Source: Phallus indusiatus
Lineage: Eukaryota; Basidiomycota; Agaricomycetes; Phallales; Phallaceae
Direction of reading: 5' to 3'
Length of the DNA stretch: 64,000 nucleotides
Assembly (NCBI GenBank): GCA_027605045.1
Contig: JAQFWX010000005.1
Location: forward strand, 1,922,001 to 1,986,000
The position numbers and the translations under genes are program-made. How positions within the stretch are numbered: position 1 is the stretch's first letter; each line of letters begins with the position of its first letter. The notes under the pieces were generated by a model. The model did not search any database, was not told where the DNA came from, and was given only the letters and a program-made list of their open reading frames with translations. Positions 51,420 through 60,544 of the stretch are shown here, piece after piece.

Positions 51420-52037
51420 AAACAATAAGGCTGTTCACGGGTATGGTAATACCCGGGTACCTGAGAGTAAACCCGCAGGTTTGGGAACCTAAACCCGCGG
51501 GTTTTCACTTAAGTAAACCCGTCGGGTGCAGGTTTAAACTCCTCTCAACTTTCATGGGTTCGGGTTTCAGTCTAGCAATTTTCCCAGGTACCTGCGGGTA
51601 CCCAGGTTTTATTTGTTATTTTATTTTCAGTTTGGCCGTTTATTTTTAGCTAGGCCAAGTCTAAAATTTCACCATGAAAGGGTGACAAATCACGCTGCGT
51701 GACTCTGCCTACCGCTTCTGTACATGTCTCCAATTACCCGGGTCTTCTGAAACCTCTCCCGAACCCGTTACAGATGTGCCTGGCCCGACACTTCCAGATT
51801 CAGCCTCAATAACTCCCACACAATCATCTAGTCTAGAAACTTTTGAGGAGGATTCTTATCCCTCCGATGTATCTGAAGAGTCTCAAAATATGTGTAAGCT
51901 TCTCTTCTATCTTCTAGTCTTTTTTTTCGGCTCATTGGACCTTTTTTTGCACACATTCAGTACGAAAGTCAAAAATGGACGCATGGTGTATATGAACATT
52001 ATCTTCCTGCAACTTTAGTTGTTGATGAGTATGGAAA
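51420..52037 (+). mobile_element. Probable hAT-type DNA transposon remnant
   Basis: From about 51430 to 51610 the sequence is a run of degenerate inverted and direct repeats built on ACCCGCGGGT/CGGGTT, the subterminal pattern seen at the ends of many hAT elements. It is followed by an open frame (51776 to about 51890, up to a GTAAGC) with an acidic, Ser-rich start such as DSASITPTQSSSLETFEED, like the N-terminus of fungal hAT transposases. No BED finger or hAT dimerisation domain is present, and the right side is cut off by the LTR cluster at 52038. Confidence 0.4.
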
Positions 52038-52053
52038 GTGTTAGGGCTACTCA
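52038..52053 (-). repeat. 16-bp duplicate of an LTR end
   Basis: TGTTAGGGCTACTCAG stands directly before the complete LTR that starts with the same bases, so the LTR terminus is present twice. Confidence 0.7.
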
Positions 52054-52450
52054 GTGTTAGGGCTACTCAGCTCACACTAGAGGGAGGGGATCCTAAGACA
52101 ATATATTGGAAGGGAAACTAACTACTCACCTAGAGGGAGGGGATCCTAAGAGAACAAGCTTAGGGACCCTCACTCTAGGTACAGCTACTATATACATAAA
52201 ACGACGACGCGGCGTGCGGCCCTGGCACAGCTAAGTGCCAGGCGCCCAAGCCGAACCTAAGCGACGTGATGTCACGGGCATCACACCGGGTACGAGCGCG
52301 CGACGCGCGCGAGTAGAGAAAGTGGAATAGAGACAGAACAAGGAAACGGAGAGTGAAAGTAAAATATGGAAATGATAAATAAAATGGAAAAGAAATGATG
52401 CCGATGATAATAAATAAGAAAATGAGAGACGGCGGTAGCGTACCCTGACA
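52054..52450 (-). repeat. LTR, family A (397 bp)
   Basis: Read in gag sense (minus) it begins TGTCAGGGTACGC and ends GAGTAGCCCTAACA. It joins truncated pol of element 1 at 52451. Inside are a TATATAG box, the AAGCTTGTTCT motif and two copies of GGATCCCCTCCCTCTAG. Its internal sequence resembles the LTR at 57305 more than the LTR at 54105. Confidence 0.85.
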
Positions 52451-52630
52451 GAGAAGGCGACAGCATACATGGGGTAGAAACAGAACGTGTGGCAGGTGGA
52501 GGCGATTCTTTGGGTTTGTCAGGGGATGCAGCAGGGGTAGTTAGATTCGAATCAGAAGTATCATTTTGTTCGCGATCTATGTACAAAATGTCGAATCTAT
52601 TAGATGTCGGCAACGAGGGTGCATCTATCA
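52451..52630 (-). pseudogene. pol: Truncated start of pol (element 1)
   Basis: The frame continuing past the gag stop encodes the same linker as in element 2 (VIDAPSLPTSNRFDILYIDR) but is cut off by the LTR before any protease motif. The same frame is also open back into gag up to about 52805. Confidence 0.7.
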
Positions 52631-53938
52631 CTCGTCGCCGTTTTGAAAATCCTCTACCTCTGTTGCAGCCACAGTCTCGCCTTGGGTCAGAGCAGAGTCG
52701 CCACGCGCCTGGGCTTCCAACGCGTCCTTCTGGGCCAACAAATGTGCGATATTGTCGTCCAATTCGTCGGGCTGAAGATACCGAATGTCGTACGCGCGAG
52801 GGCATTCACGAGCCCAATGGCCTGTTGCTCCACAACGATGACATCTGGTTGATTCTGGGCCTAAGCGTCGATGAGCAGCGTCAACGTCCATCGGGTCATG
52901 TCTAACCTGGGATGTAGGAGCAGAAGCCGCAGGTCTAGGAGGCAACACGGGCGCGAGTTGGGGTGCTGGCCTGGGAGGTGGGTAAGAAGGAGCTTGATAG
53001 GAAGGGGCAGGGGGCCTCCTCTGGATCTGGAGGGTCTGATACGACGGAAAAGGGTTGGGACGGGGTCGATTAATGGGGACGATCGCGGGATTCGTCTGAA
53101 CCGTTCCAGAGCCTACGAGTCGGCGACGAGCAGCAGTGAAAGCCTCGTTGGCACGCCTGTCCATGTCAAACATGCGTGCTTGCCTGATCCAGCCCTCGTA
53201 GTCGTGAAGTGCGGGTCGGTCCTTCATCGTCGCTACCAGAGATGCAATTGTCGGGTCCAAACCGTTACGAAAGTACGTGTTAATGGCGAGTCCTTCCGTA
53301 AAGCCAGCGTGCTCAATGAGCACGCGGAAGGCGTCCACATACTCTTCTACAGTCCTGTTGCCTTGGACATAGCGGTTGGAATAGAGGGTGTTGATGGCAT
53401 CCTCTTGCTCGGATTGTGGAAAGAAATCCGCCTTGAATCGTTCCCGAAAGGCATTCCAGTCGGCGAAGGGCTTCTCTCCTCTTTGATACCTTTTCAGCAT
53501 AGATTCGCTGAAGGTAAGGGCGCGGCCTTCATTCATGTACGACATTGCCCAGCCGATTTTGAGTTCATCAGTCTCGAAATCGCGACTGCATATACTCATG
53601 TAAAACTCGACGGTGTTCCAGAAGGCACGGCCCTTGGAGCGATCTCCGTCGAACGAAGGAGGTACAGCAGGCCGGGTATTTCGGGAAGAGCGTGAACTGG
53701 CTTGATGCTCAGGAGCCGGTGGTTGTCCAGGTGAGGACGCGTCGTCAGCAGGGGTGTTTTGGGTAGGGGCAGCTCTAGCCGCGTCTCGGATGCTCCGTAG
53801 GACCTCAATCATCTGTGAGGCCTGGGATTCCTGTCTTGCCATGCGGGCATCCATTTCCGCGAATTGCCGCATGATAATAGTCGCCACATCTTCAAGGGTG
53901 ACGATTTGGGGTGCAGAGGGTGGGGGCGAGGAATCCAT
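52628..53938 (-). CDS. gag: Retrotransposon gag polyprotein (element 1)
   Basis: Uninterrupted 436-residue gag of Ty3/Gypsy type. The central region (AFWNTVEFYMSICSRDF, RGEKPFADWNAFRERFKADF, EEYVDAFRVLI) is the capsid-like retrotransposon gag domain that forms the particle shell. A Pro-rich linker follows, then one CCHC zinc knuckle, CHRCGATGHWAREC, near residue 380, which binds RNA. The C-terminus is acidic. It is the intact counterpart of the interrupted gag in element 2, to which it is about 90 percent identical by eye. The pol frame overlaps its 3' end in the -1 frame. Confidence 0.9.
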   Translation of the reverse strand: MDSSPPPSAPQIVTLEDVATIIMRQFAEMDARMARQESQASQMIEVLRSIRDAARAAPTQNTPADDASSPGQPPAPEHQASSRSSRNTRPAVPPSFDGDRSKGRAFWNTVEFYMSICSRDFETDELKIGWAMSYMNEGRALTFSESMLKRYQRGEKPFADWNAFRERFKADFFPQSEQEDAINTLYSNRYVQGNRTVEEYVDAFRVLIEHAGFTEGLAINTYFRNGLDPTIASLVATMKDRPALHDYEGWIRQARMFDMDRRANEAFTAARRRLVGSGTVQTNPAIVPINRPRPNPFPSYQTLQIQRRPPAPSYQAPSYPPPRPAPQLAPVLPPRPAASAPTSQVRHDPMDVDAAHRRLGPESTRCHRCGATGHWARECPRAYDIRYLQPDELDDNIAHLLAQKDALEAQARGDSALTQGETVAATEVEDFQNGDE

Positions 53939-54091
53939 GAGAGAGAGAGAAAGGAAAAAGGGGGTTTTAGGACGGAGCAGAGGGGTCGATTATAGACGGG
54001 ACTCAAGGGGAAAATACGACGCTGCGATAGTCGGTGTCGAGCGCGATTTTTCAATAGTGAGTGTCGATAGAAACGACCAGTCTGCGAGTAG

Positions 54092-54102
54092 AAGCTTGTT
54101 CT
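54092..54102 (-). promoter_or_regulatory. Putative self-primer binding site (element 1)
   Basis: On the minus strand AGAACAAGCTT begins two bases after the 5' LTR. It is the exact reverse complement of AAGCTTGTTCT in the LTR. See element 2. Confidence 0.6.
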
Positions 54103-54104
54103 AC

Positions 54105-54502
54105 TGTTAGGGCTACTCAGCTCACACTAGAGGGAGGGGATCCTAAGAGAAATATATTGGGGAGAACTAACTACTCACCTAGAGGGAGGGGATCCTAAGA
54201 GAACAAGCTTAGGGACCCTCACTCTAGGGACGGCGACTATATACATGAAAAACGATAGCGCGGCGTGCGGCCCTGACACAGCTAAGTGCCAGACGCCCGA
54301 ACCGAACATAAGCGACGTGACGCCGTAGGCGTCACGCCGGTACGAGCGCGCGACGCGCGCAAGTAGAGAAAGTAGAATAGAGACAGGGGGAGCAAACGGA
54401 GGATGGAAATAATATATGGGAAATATAAATAAAGTATAGGGGAATATATACCGATGATAATAAATAAGGAAAAATGAGGGGACGCGGTAGCGTACCCTGA
54501 CA
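54105..54502 (-). repeat. 5' LTR of element 1, family A (398 bp)
   Basis: Terminal TGTCAGGG and CCCTAACA in gag sense; TATATAG promoter and AAGCTTGTTCT inside. Next to the gag leader, in the orientation of a 5' LTR. Confidence 0.85.
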
Positions 54503-54659
54503 GCCAAGTCCGAGCGTCGGTACTTGTCTAACAGTGCATAGTCCATTATTCTGTCCACGTCCGGTAAGTCCGAGGTCCGGACTTCGTCCGGACTAGGACA
54601 TTTCCTTATGGGGACATTCTGTCCAGAGCATTAGAAATCAAGTGTCAGATATGTTTCTG
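54503..54659. other. Fragment with repeated GTCCGGAC motifs
   Basis: Contains TCCGGACTTCGTCCGGACT, a motif also found in the spacer at 55440-55740. Probably part of another degraded repeat family. Confidence 0.35.
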
Positions 54660-54664
54660 GTGCT

Positions 54665-54964
54665 TGTTAGGGAGACTCAGGGCACACACCTAGAGGAGGG
54701 AAAACCTAAGAGAACAAGCTTAGGTATCCCCCTCTAGGGAAAACGCATATAAGTACAGGATATGAGGTGCCCGACTGATCCCCATGGGATCTGAGGAGAT
54801 ACAAACAGAAATCGGAGTAAATCGAAGAGATCGAGAAATCGAGAAACCGACGAAAATAATGGAAATGGTGAAATACAGAAAATGAGGGAAATCGAAGTGC
54901 GAAATGAAATCGAAAGAAATCGAAAAGATCAAATAATTGGGCGAAGCGCTGGCGTACCGTAACA
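54665..54964 (-). repeat. Solo LTR, family B (300 bp), TSD GTGCT
   Basis: Read on the plus strand it starts TGTTAGGGAGACTCAG and ends GCGTACCGTAACA. Direct 5-bp flanks GTGCT at 54660-54664 and 54965-54969 mark a clean solo-LTR insertion. Only short blocks match family A: the ends, CCTAAGCTTGTTCTCTTAGG, and a TATATG box about 30 bases before it in element sense. Confidence 0.85.
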
Positions 54965-54987
54965 GTGCTGTGCAACTAGTCTCCTTT

Positions 54988-55387
54988 TGTTAGGGCTACT
55001 CAGCTCACACTAGAGGGAGGGGATCCTAAGGAAATATATTGAAGGAAAGACTAACTACTCACCTAGAGGGAGGGGATCCTAAGAGAACAAGCTTAGGGAC
55101 CCTCACTCTAGGTACAGCGACTATATACATGAAAAACGATAACGTGGCGTGCGGCCCTGACACAGCTAAGTGCTAGGCGCCCGAGCCGAACCTAAGCGAC
55201 GTGATGTCACGGGCATCACGCCGGGTATGAGCGCGCAACGCGCGCGAGTAGAGAATGCGAAATAGAGACAGAGGGAGCAAACGGAAGGTGGACTTAATGT
55301 ATGGGAAATGTAAATGAAATGGAAATGAACATATACCGATGATAATAAATAAGGAAAAATGAGGGGACGTGGTAGCATACCCTGACA
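54988..55387 (-). repeat. Solo LTR, family A (400 bp), TSD CCTTT
   Basis: Complete LTR with ends TGTTAGGG and CCCTGACA on the plus strand, flanked on both sides by CCTTT (54983-54987, 55388-55392). Confidence 0.9.
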
Positions 55388-55762
55388 CCTTTTAGTTATA
55401 TCTCCTTTAGTTCTAGTAGTCTAGCTTTTTGTATTTAAAGCCCCCAGACTTCGTCTGGGGCTCCCCAGTCTGAATATTAAGTTCATTTCGAGTCTATCCT
55501 CAGCCAGTCTCTTTATAATCAATTCTATTCTTAGCTATCTCGCTTAAAGTCCGCTCCCAGTACTTGTCCGGACCTGCCCAGACTACGTCCGGGCTGTCTC
55601 GGACTTCTAGTCCGAAATTAAGGGATATCCAGGGTCGATTGAGTCGGCGCAGCACATAAGCTGAAGCCAAGTCCCTTCTGTCCCGTAGTCCGGACTCCCC
55701 GGACTTCCGCCCAGACGCCTGGAACACGGCGCGTGACACTTGGCTTCAGCTTGTATGCTGCG
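55388..55762. other. Spacer with inverted GTCCGGAC-type repeats
   Basis: Several copies of CCGGACTTC/GTCCGGAC and an inverted pair GCTGAAGCC / GGCTTCAGC. The ORF on the minus strand (55739-55500) has no motif. Likely fragment of another LTR or MITE. Confidence 0.35.
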
Positions 55763-56161
55763 TGTCAGGGTACGCTACCGCGTCCCCTCATTTTCCTTAT
55801 TTATTATCATCAGTATATATTTATTTCTATTTCATTTACATTTCCCGTCCATTACTTTCACTTTCCATTTCCTTGTTCCGTCTCTATTTCACTTTCTCTA
55901 CTCGCGCACGTCGCGCGCTCGTACCCGGCGTGATGCCCGTGACATCACGTCGCTTAGGCTCGGCTTGGGCGCCTGGCACTTAGCTGCGTCAGGGCCGCAC
56001 GCCGTGTTATCGTTTTTCATGTATATAGTCGCTGTCCCTAGAGTGAGGGTCCCTAAGCTTGTTCTCTTAGGATCCCCTCCCTCTAGGTGAGTAGTTAGTC
56101 TTTCCTTCAATATATTTTCTTAGGATCCCCTCCCTCTAGTGTGAGCTGAGTAGCCCTAACA
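55763..56161 (+). repeat. LTR, family A (399 bp)
   Basis: TGTCAGGG to CCCTAACA on the plus strand. TATATAG at 56022 and AAGCTTGTTCT at 56055-56065. Flanking five bases (CTGCG and CTACC) do not match, so it may be a recombination product. Confidence 0.85.
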
Positions 56162-56780
56162 CTACCGCTGTAACGTTCCAATGAATATAGCTTAGTGTAT
56201 GCCGGCTATAAGTGATCGGAATAACTACGAAGATATTTGTTTATAGAGGTCGTTAGTCTACCGTGGAGCGGGTCCTGGTGCTGATTTCGGGTAATGAGAG
56301 AATGGGTAAATGGGGAATGGGGATGTGGGGATGTATGCGCTGATATCGAAACCAACACACACAAACTCAAACACTAACTGCAACGACTAGATGTGATCGT
56401 AAGCAAAGTGCGAGGGATTGAATGAACAAAGAGTCGGCAAGTGAACTTGGATTGCGACTAGGACGGAGGACTTGAAATCAATGATGTCTATGACTTCTGT
56501 AAATGTTAGTGAAGCGACTAAAGAAAATAAAATCGCTAGTTTAGACTCCGAGACCTCACTCAGAGTATTCCAAAGGTATAGACATGAGCGTAGAAATAGA
56601 CGAGAGACGAAACACTAGACTTGAGCTTGACTTAAACTTGACTGAGACTGAACTTAACTGTGAGACAACCCGTTCGGTAGATTGCTGCTGTTACAAGTAT
56701 TTACATGCAGTATTTATACCTTACAGAGTTCATAGCATTGGTGAGACGATCACTCATCGTTCACCGGGATAACAAACAGG
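56162..56780. other. Unassigned DNA within transposon nest
   Basis: No gene or repeat match found apart from its position between two LTRs. A short plus-strand frame at 56584-56772 has no motif. Confidence 0.35.
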
Positions 56781-57175
56781 TGTCAGGGTACGTCCCAGGT
56801 TAACGGTCATTCTAGTATACTAGCGTAGTATAGTATAACCTACTTAGATGCCTACACACTCTACGTCGGTCATACGGTACCCGGTATACCGGTCCGTACT
56901 TGTTCTCGCGTATTCTCCCGAACTCCCCCCGTTTCTCCGTTCGCTTCATTCTGTCACATCTCCCTCCTTCTCTATGTCGTCCGTATGCCCTCGACTGCCG
57001 ACTCTTCCTATTGGCAGATAATGCACCTGATAGCTATTGGTTAGAGATAGCGTAATCATGTATATATGCAACTGTGCGCGCATGAGTAGCTCCTTGCGCT
57101 ATTATAGACTGGGTTACTGGGTTATAGTAGCAGTCTGATCCTTAAGTCTAATCGCTGAACGATCGTGCCCTAACA
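56781..57175 (+). repeat. Solo LTR, family C (395 bp), TSD ACAGG
   Basis: Begins TGTCAGGGTACGTCCCAGG and ends GATCGTGCCCTAACA; both sides carry ACAGG (56776-56780, 57176-57180). The interior is unlike families A and B and lacks AAGCTTGTTCT, but termini are shared. Confidence 0.8.
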
Positions 57176-57304
57176 ACAGGAAGAAACAAAAGAACAAAAA
57201 GAAATATGGAAGATAGGGGAATCGCGAGAGAATGATGGGGATACAATTACAATAAAAGGAGTCATAAACATAGATAGGAGAAAATGACGAAGCCAAAACA
57301 AAAG

Positions 57305-57699
57305 TGTCAGGGTATGCTACCGCCGTCTCTCATTTTCCTATTTATTATCATCGGCATCATTTCGTTTCTATTTTATTTATCATTCCCGTATTTTACTTTT
57401 ACTTTCCGTTTCCTTGTTCTGTCTCTATTTCACTTTCTCTACTCGCGCGCGTTGCGCGCTCGTACCCGGCGTGATGCCCGTGACATCACGTCGCTTAGGC
57501 TCGGCTTGGGCGCCTGGCACTTAGCTGTGTCAGGGCCGCACGCCGCGTCGTCGTTTTATGTATATAGTAGCTGTACCTAGAGTGAGGGTCCCTAAGCTTG
57601 TTCTCTTAGGATCCCCTCCCTCTAGGTGAGTAGTATAGTTATCTTCCAATATATTGCTTAGGATCCCCTCCCTCTAGTCTGAGCTGAGTAGCCCTAACA
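57305..57699 (+). repeat. Solo LTR, family A (395 bp), TSD AAAAG
   Basis: Complete family A LTR flanked on both sides by AAAAG (57300-57304 and 57700-57704). Confidence 0.9.
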
Positions 57700-57826
57700 A
57701 AAAGAACAAAAGAAAACAAAAAGAGATCAAATAGGAAGAACAAAACTGGCTCAAGACACAGCCCTCGCCTGACTCAACACCTGGCACTTCCCGCACTGCC
57801 TCTATCCTGTACCATACCTTTCCATC

Positions 57827-58006
57827 TTATTCTTCTGACTGATCTGGCCCTGGCTGCTGGGATCGGCTTCTCTGTGGCAGTGGAAGAATGATGATGGGAC
57901 TAGGAATCGATGGTCGTCTCAGATCTTCAAATAGATCACTTTCCACTTCTTGATAAGTGGGTAAAGGGTGCGTACGAGCTTCAGAAAAGTCTGGGGGAGG
58001 TGGCAT
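57827..58006 (-). CDS. Short Pro-rich ORF of unknown nature
   Basis: 59 codons starting MPPPPDFSEARTHPLPTYQE, with an acidic middle and a Gln/Pro-rich end. No family recognised. It lies between a solo LTR and other orphan ORFs and may be a relic of a mobile element. Confidence 0.2.
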   Translation of the reverse strand: MPPPPDFSEARTHPLPTYQEVESDLFEDLRRPSIPSPIIILPLPQRSRSQQPGPDQSEE

Positions 58007-58151
58007 GTGTCAAGTACCGATATCCGGGAACGGTAATAGATACTATAATGTACTTTAGTCGCTGAATAGAACACTAATAACCGTCACCGTTGGTCGACGA
58101 TAGTCAGGACTTGGCCTCAATCTATAAGAGATTGTGCCATGACAGTCTTCT

Positions 58152-58460
58152 TCAGGATTTGTCCTGACATTCGTCATGAGCGTCGAGTTCGTCGAGGACA
58201 TTTCTGATATGTGCATTCCGAGCTTCTAGAACCGCGAGCTGTATCTCGTACTGAATGATATCAAGCTTGACAATAATGAAGAAAGCTTCGAGATGTAACT
58301 CTCGGCAACGACGGATGGCTTCCGTCGCTGCAAGTCTCGAAGAATGATCTCGACGTTCTATGATGAAGAGAGTAAGAAAGGAGAGTTTATAGAGATATCG
58401 AACTACGTTCGATATTAAGTCTGAAGAACTATCTACGTGTATGCTAGGGTTTATATACAT
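58152..58460 (-). CDS. Unknown helical ORF in the transposon nest
   Basis: 102 codons from the first ATG, which itself overlaps a TATATAAA, so the translated part may be shorter. From codon 40 on the sequence is a long charged helix (IQLAVLEARNAHIRNVLDEL). No family recognised; whether it is expressed is unclear. Same strand as the two ORFs that follow to the right. Confidence 0.3.
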   Translation of the reverse strand: MYINPSIHVDSSSDLISNVVRYLYKLSFLTLFIIERRDHSSRLAATEAIRRCRELHLEAFFIIVKLDIIQYEIQLAVLEARNAHIRNVLDELDAHDECQDKS

Positions 58461-58862
58461 GTCAGATAAATAATTCTAGCTCAGTTCGAAATAGATTCCG
58501 AACTTGAGAAATGTAAACAAGTCGTGAGATTCGTAAGTAATATCAATATATGCAGGGTATGATGTCTCATGTGATGAACATGAGGTGTGCAGGGATGAGA
58601 GCTGTGCATACATGGACCTACGTTCGTCATCTATGATCTCATAACCGGAACGTGCGTGGAATATTCTAGAAAGGGCTTTCCGCGGGTGTTCCAGGAGTTA
58701 AGAGAGGCGGGTGCGTCTATATTCGAGTTGCGAGGCGATGGAGATGACTGAACGCGAAGGTCTTATCGTGAGTGATGTAAGCGAGATAAGATTACGGAGA
58801 TGAACGGTAAATGATCGAATATGGATTACGTAACGTTACCGGAAGTGATGTCATGAATCGGA

Positions 58863-59285
58863 TCATGACAGCATGGCAGAAAAAGGGGCATCAACAAATA
58901 AGAACTGTATGTAACCATAGAACCAATGACGAAAAACTAATCTCCATATGACTATTCCATCCCGTTGAGCAGTTAGGAACCCGACAAACTCATACGACTC
59001 GTGCATGACATTGATGTTAGATCGTTCGTATGGAGTTAAGGCTCGTGGGTATCCTAGTTCTAGATCATCATATGGAACGGTTACTTCCATCACAGGGGGA
59101 GGTGTCGTGGGGAGTATGGTATTAGGATCAATGTTGATTTCGGGAACGAGTGTGTTGTAGACACAGATAATGGTGAGAAAGCCTGGATTTGGACCGGTTC
59201 GGAGAGAAGAACGGAACGTGAAGGGGAAGAAGGGAAGTTGTAAATAAGGAGTAGAGTTTTGTGAGTTTTCATTGTTGTACGACAT
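58863..59285 (-). CDS. Orphan protein, possible paralogue of the neighbour at 59391
   Basis: 140 residues, single exon, ATG at 59285. The N-terminal 40 residues are Ser/Pro-rich. The C-terminal part contains GIVIWRLVFRH and YIQFLFVDAP, which line up with YRIWLATQEG and FTFLVLDVP in the next ORF to the right, with similar spacing from a preceding acidic Pro-rich segment. This suggests an ancient tandem duplication of a gene of unknown function. It has no transposase, protease or polymerase motif and its codon composition looks like that of ordinary genes, so it may be a resident gene surrounded by later insertions. Confidence 0.4.
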   Translation of the reverse strand: MSYNNENSQNSTPYLQLPFFPFTFRSSLRTGPNPGFLTIICVYNTLVPEINIDPNTILPTTPPPVMEVTVPYDDLELGYPRALTPYERSNINVMHESYEFVGFLTAQRDGIVIWRLVFRHWFYGYIQFLFVDAPFSAMLS

Positions 59286-59390
59286 AGTGGGATAACAGGA
59301 TGAAAAGAAGTGCTAAGGGGACTGTACGAGAAGGAAGAAGAAAAGTAAGTGGATCTGATTGTTTTTGCCTCGTATGCTATCTTTATTGTT

Positions 59391-60047
59391 CTAAATTCGT
59401 CCAAAAAGATTGGAACAAGCTCGTCGGATCTTTCGGAAGGATCGTTTGGTGGGAGAAGAGGGACTGGGAAGGTTAGGGGAGGACTGCATTGGAGAAGTGT
59501 CGAATGATAAAGGGGAGAATCGTGATGGTGGGGTGTCTTCTGGGATAGGATTCATGGGTCTGGAAGGGCTAAGTTTTTGCGTACTCATGCACTTCATGAT
59601 TACCCATCGACTTGGCACGTCTAGTACTAAAAACGTGAACTTGAATCCTTCTTGAGTTGCTAACCATATTCGATACAAGTCTCGTTTTGCTGATTCTGGT
59701 GTCAAATATATGTTAACAACTGTAAACCAGTTTAATTGCTCCTCGATATAAACTTTCTCTCCAAACATGATCCCGGGGTGAACCAGATCCGAACTTCTGC
59801 ACTGACGGATAACGATAGGTGAAGGTTCCTTCGGTAAGTGCGTGTCCCGATCGAGGTCGAGGCTTGCATATTGGGAACTATAGATATACAAAGTCGTAAA
59901 AAGATCCAAATCGTATGTCCTGGGACTGGAAGGCGAATAGCAAAAAGGAGACATAGATTCATTATCAGAAAGAATTGGTGATTCGGTGGAGGAATTTGGA
60001 ATTGGTAAGGAGACTGAGGATGAGTAATGGAACAAAAACGTAGTCAT
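59391..60047 (-). CDS. Orphan protein, possible paralogue of the neighbour at 58863
   Basis: 218 residues in one exon from the ATG at 60047; the frame is open 40 codons further upstream to an ATG at 60167, but that part has little coding character. Layout: Ser-rich start, acidic middle with LDRDTHLPKEPSPIVIRQC, a WFTVVNIYL strand, YRIWLATQEGFKFTFLVLDV, then a Ser/Pro-rich tail ending in basic residues (KRSFRKIRRACSNLFGRI). No known domain. The 5' side is cut by a 5'-truncated LTR at 60168, which could have removed its original promoter. Confidence 0.4.
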   Translation of the reverse strand: MTTFLFHYSSSVSLPIPNSSTESPILSDNESMSPFCYSPSSPRTYDLDLFTTLYIYSSQYASLDLDRDTHLPKEPSPIVIRQCRSSDLVHPGIMFGEKVYIEEQLNWFTVVNIYLTPESAKRDLYRIWLATQEGFKFTFLVLDVPSRWVIMKCMSTQKLSPSRPMNPIPEDTPPSRFSPLSFDTSPMQSSPNLPSPSSPTKRSFRKIRRACSNLFGRI

Positions 60048-60167
60048 TTTATTGTTTTGAATTTTTGAGGCTGTGATGTTGTTGATATGGGATTTCTGGA
60101 TGATTAGAACTCCGCTTTGAACAAAAAAAGAACCTTCCCCGATTAGGAAGATTTTGGTGCACGACAC

Positions 60168-60544
60168 CGCGTCCCCTCATTTTTCCTTATTTATTATCAT
60201 CAGTATATATCTATTTCTATTTTATTTATATTTCCCGTGCATTACTTCTACCTTCCGTTTATTATCTCCGTCCATATTTCACTTTCTTTACTCGCGCGCG
60301 TTGCACGCTTGTACACGGCGTGATGCCCGTGACATCACGTCGCTTAGGTTCGGCTTGGGTGCCTGGCACTTAGCTGTGTCAGGGCTGCACGCCACGTCGT
60401 CATTTATGTATATAGTAGCTGTACCTAGAGTGAGGGTCCCTAAGCTTGTTCTCTTAGGATCCCCTCCCTCTAGGTGAGTAGTATAGTTCCCTCAATATAT
60501 TTACTTAGGATCCCCTCCCTCTAGTCTGAGCTGAGTAGCCCTAA
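60168..60544 (+). repeat. 5'-truncated LTR, family A
   Basis: Family A LTR lacking its first 14 or so bases; it begins at ACCGCGTCCCCTC and runs to CCCTAACA, directly followed by integrase sequence. Possibly the left LTR of a deleted element. Confidence 0.8.

Larger units (their letters stand above)
52451..54502 (-). mobile_element. Ty3/Gypsy-type retrotransposon element 1, pol-deleted
   Basis: Minus-strand element: 5' LTR (54502-54105), primer-binding region, leader, complete gag, start of pol, then an LTR at 52450. Everything from protease to integrase is absent. The deletion point is at the GTCGCCTTCTC of pol, fused to an LTR start. Flanks of the two LTRs show no common 5-bp duplication, and the LTRs belong to different subtypes, so the structure arose by LTR insertion or recombination rather than as a simple insertion. 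Confidence 0.75.

Noticed and set aside
52038..52053. TTAGGG inside the LTR end as a possible telomere-like repeat
   Set aside because: Only single TTAGGG units at LTR ends; no tandem run.
52871..53695. 274-codon plus-strand ORF
   Set aside because: Antisense shadow of gag in element 1; a matching shadow occurs opposite gag in element 2.
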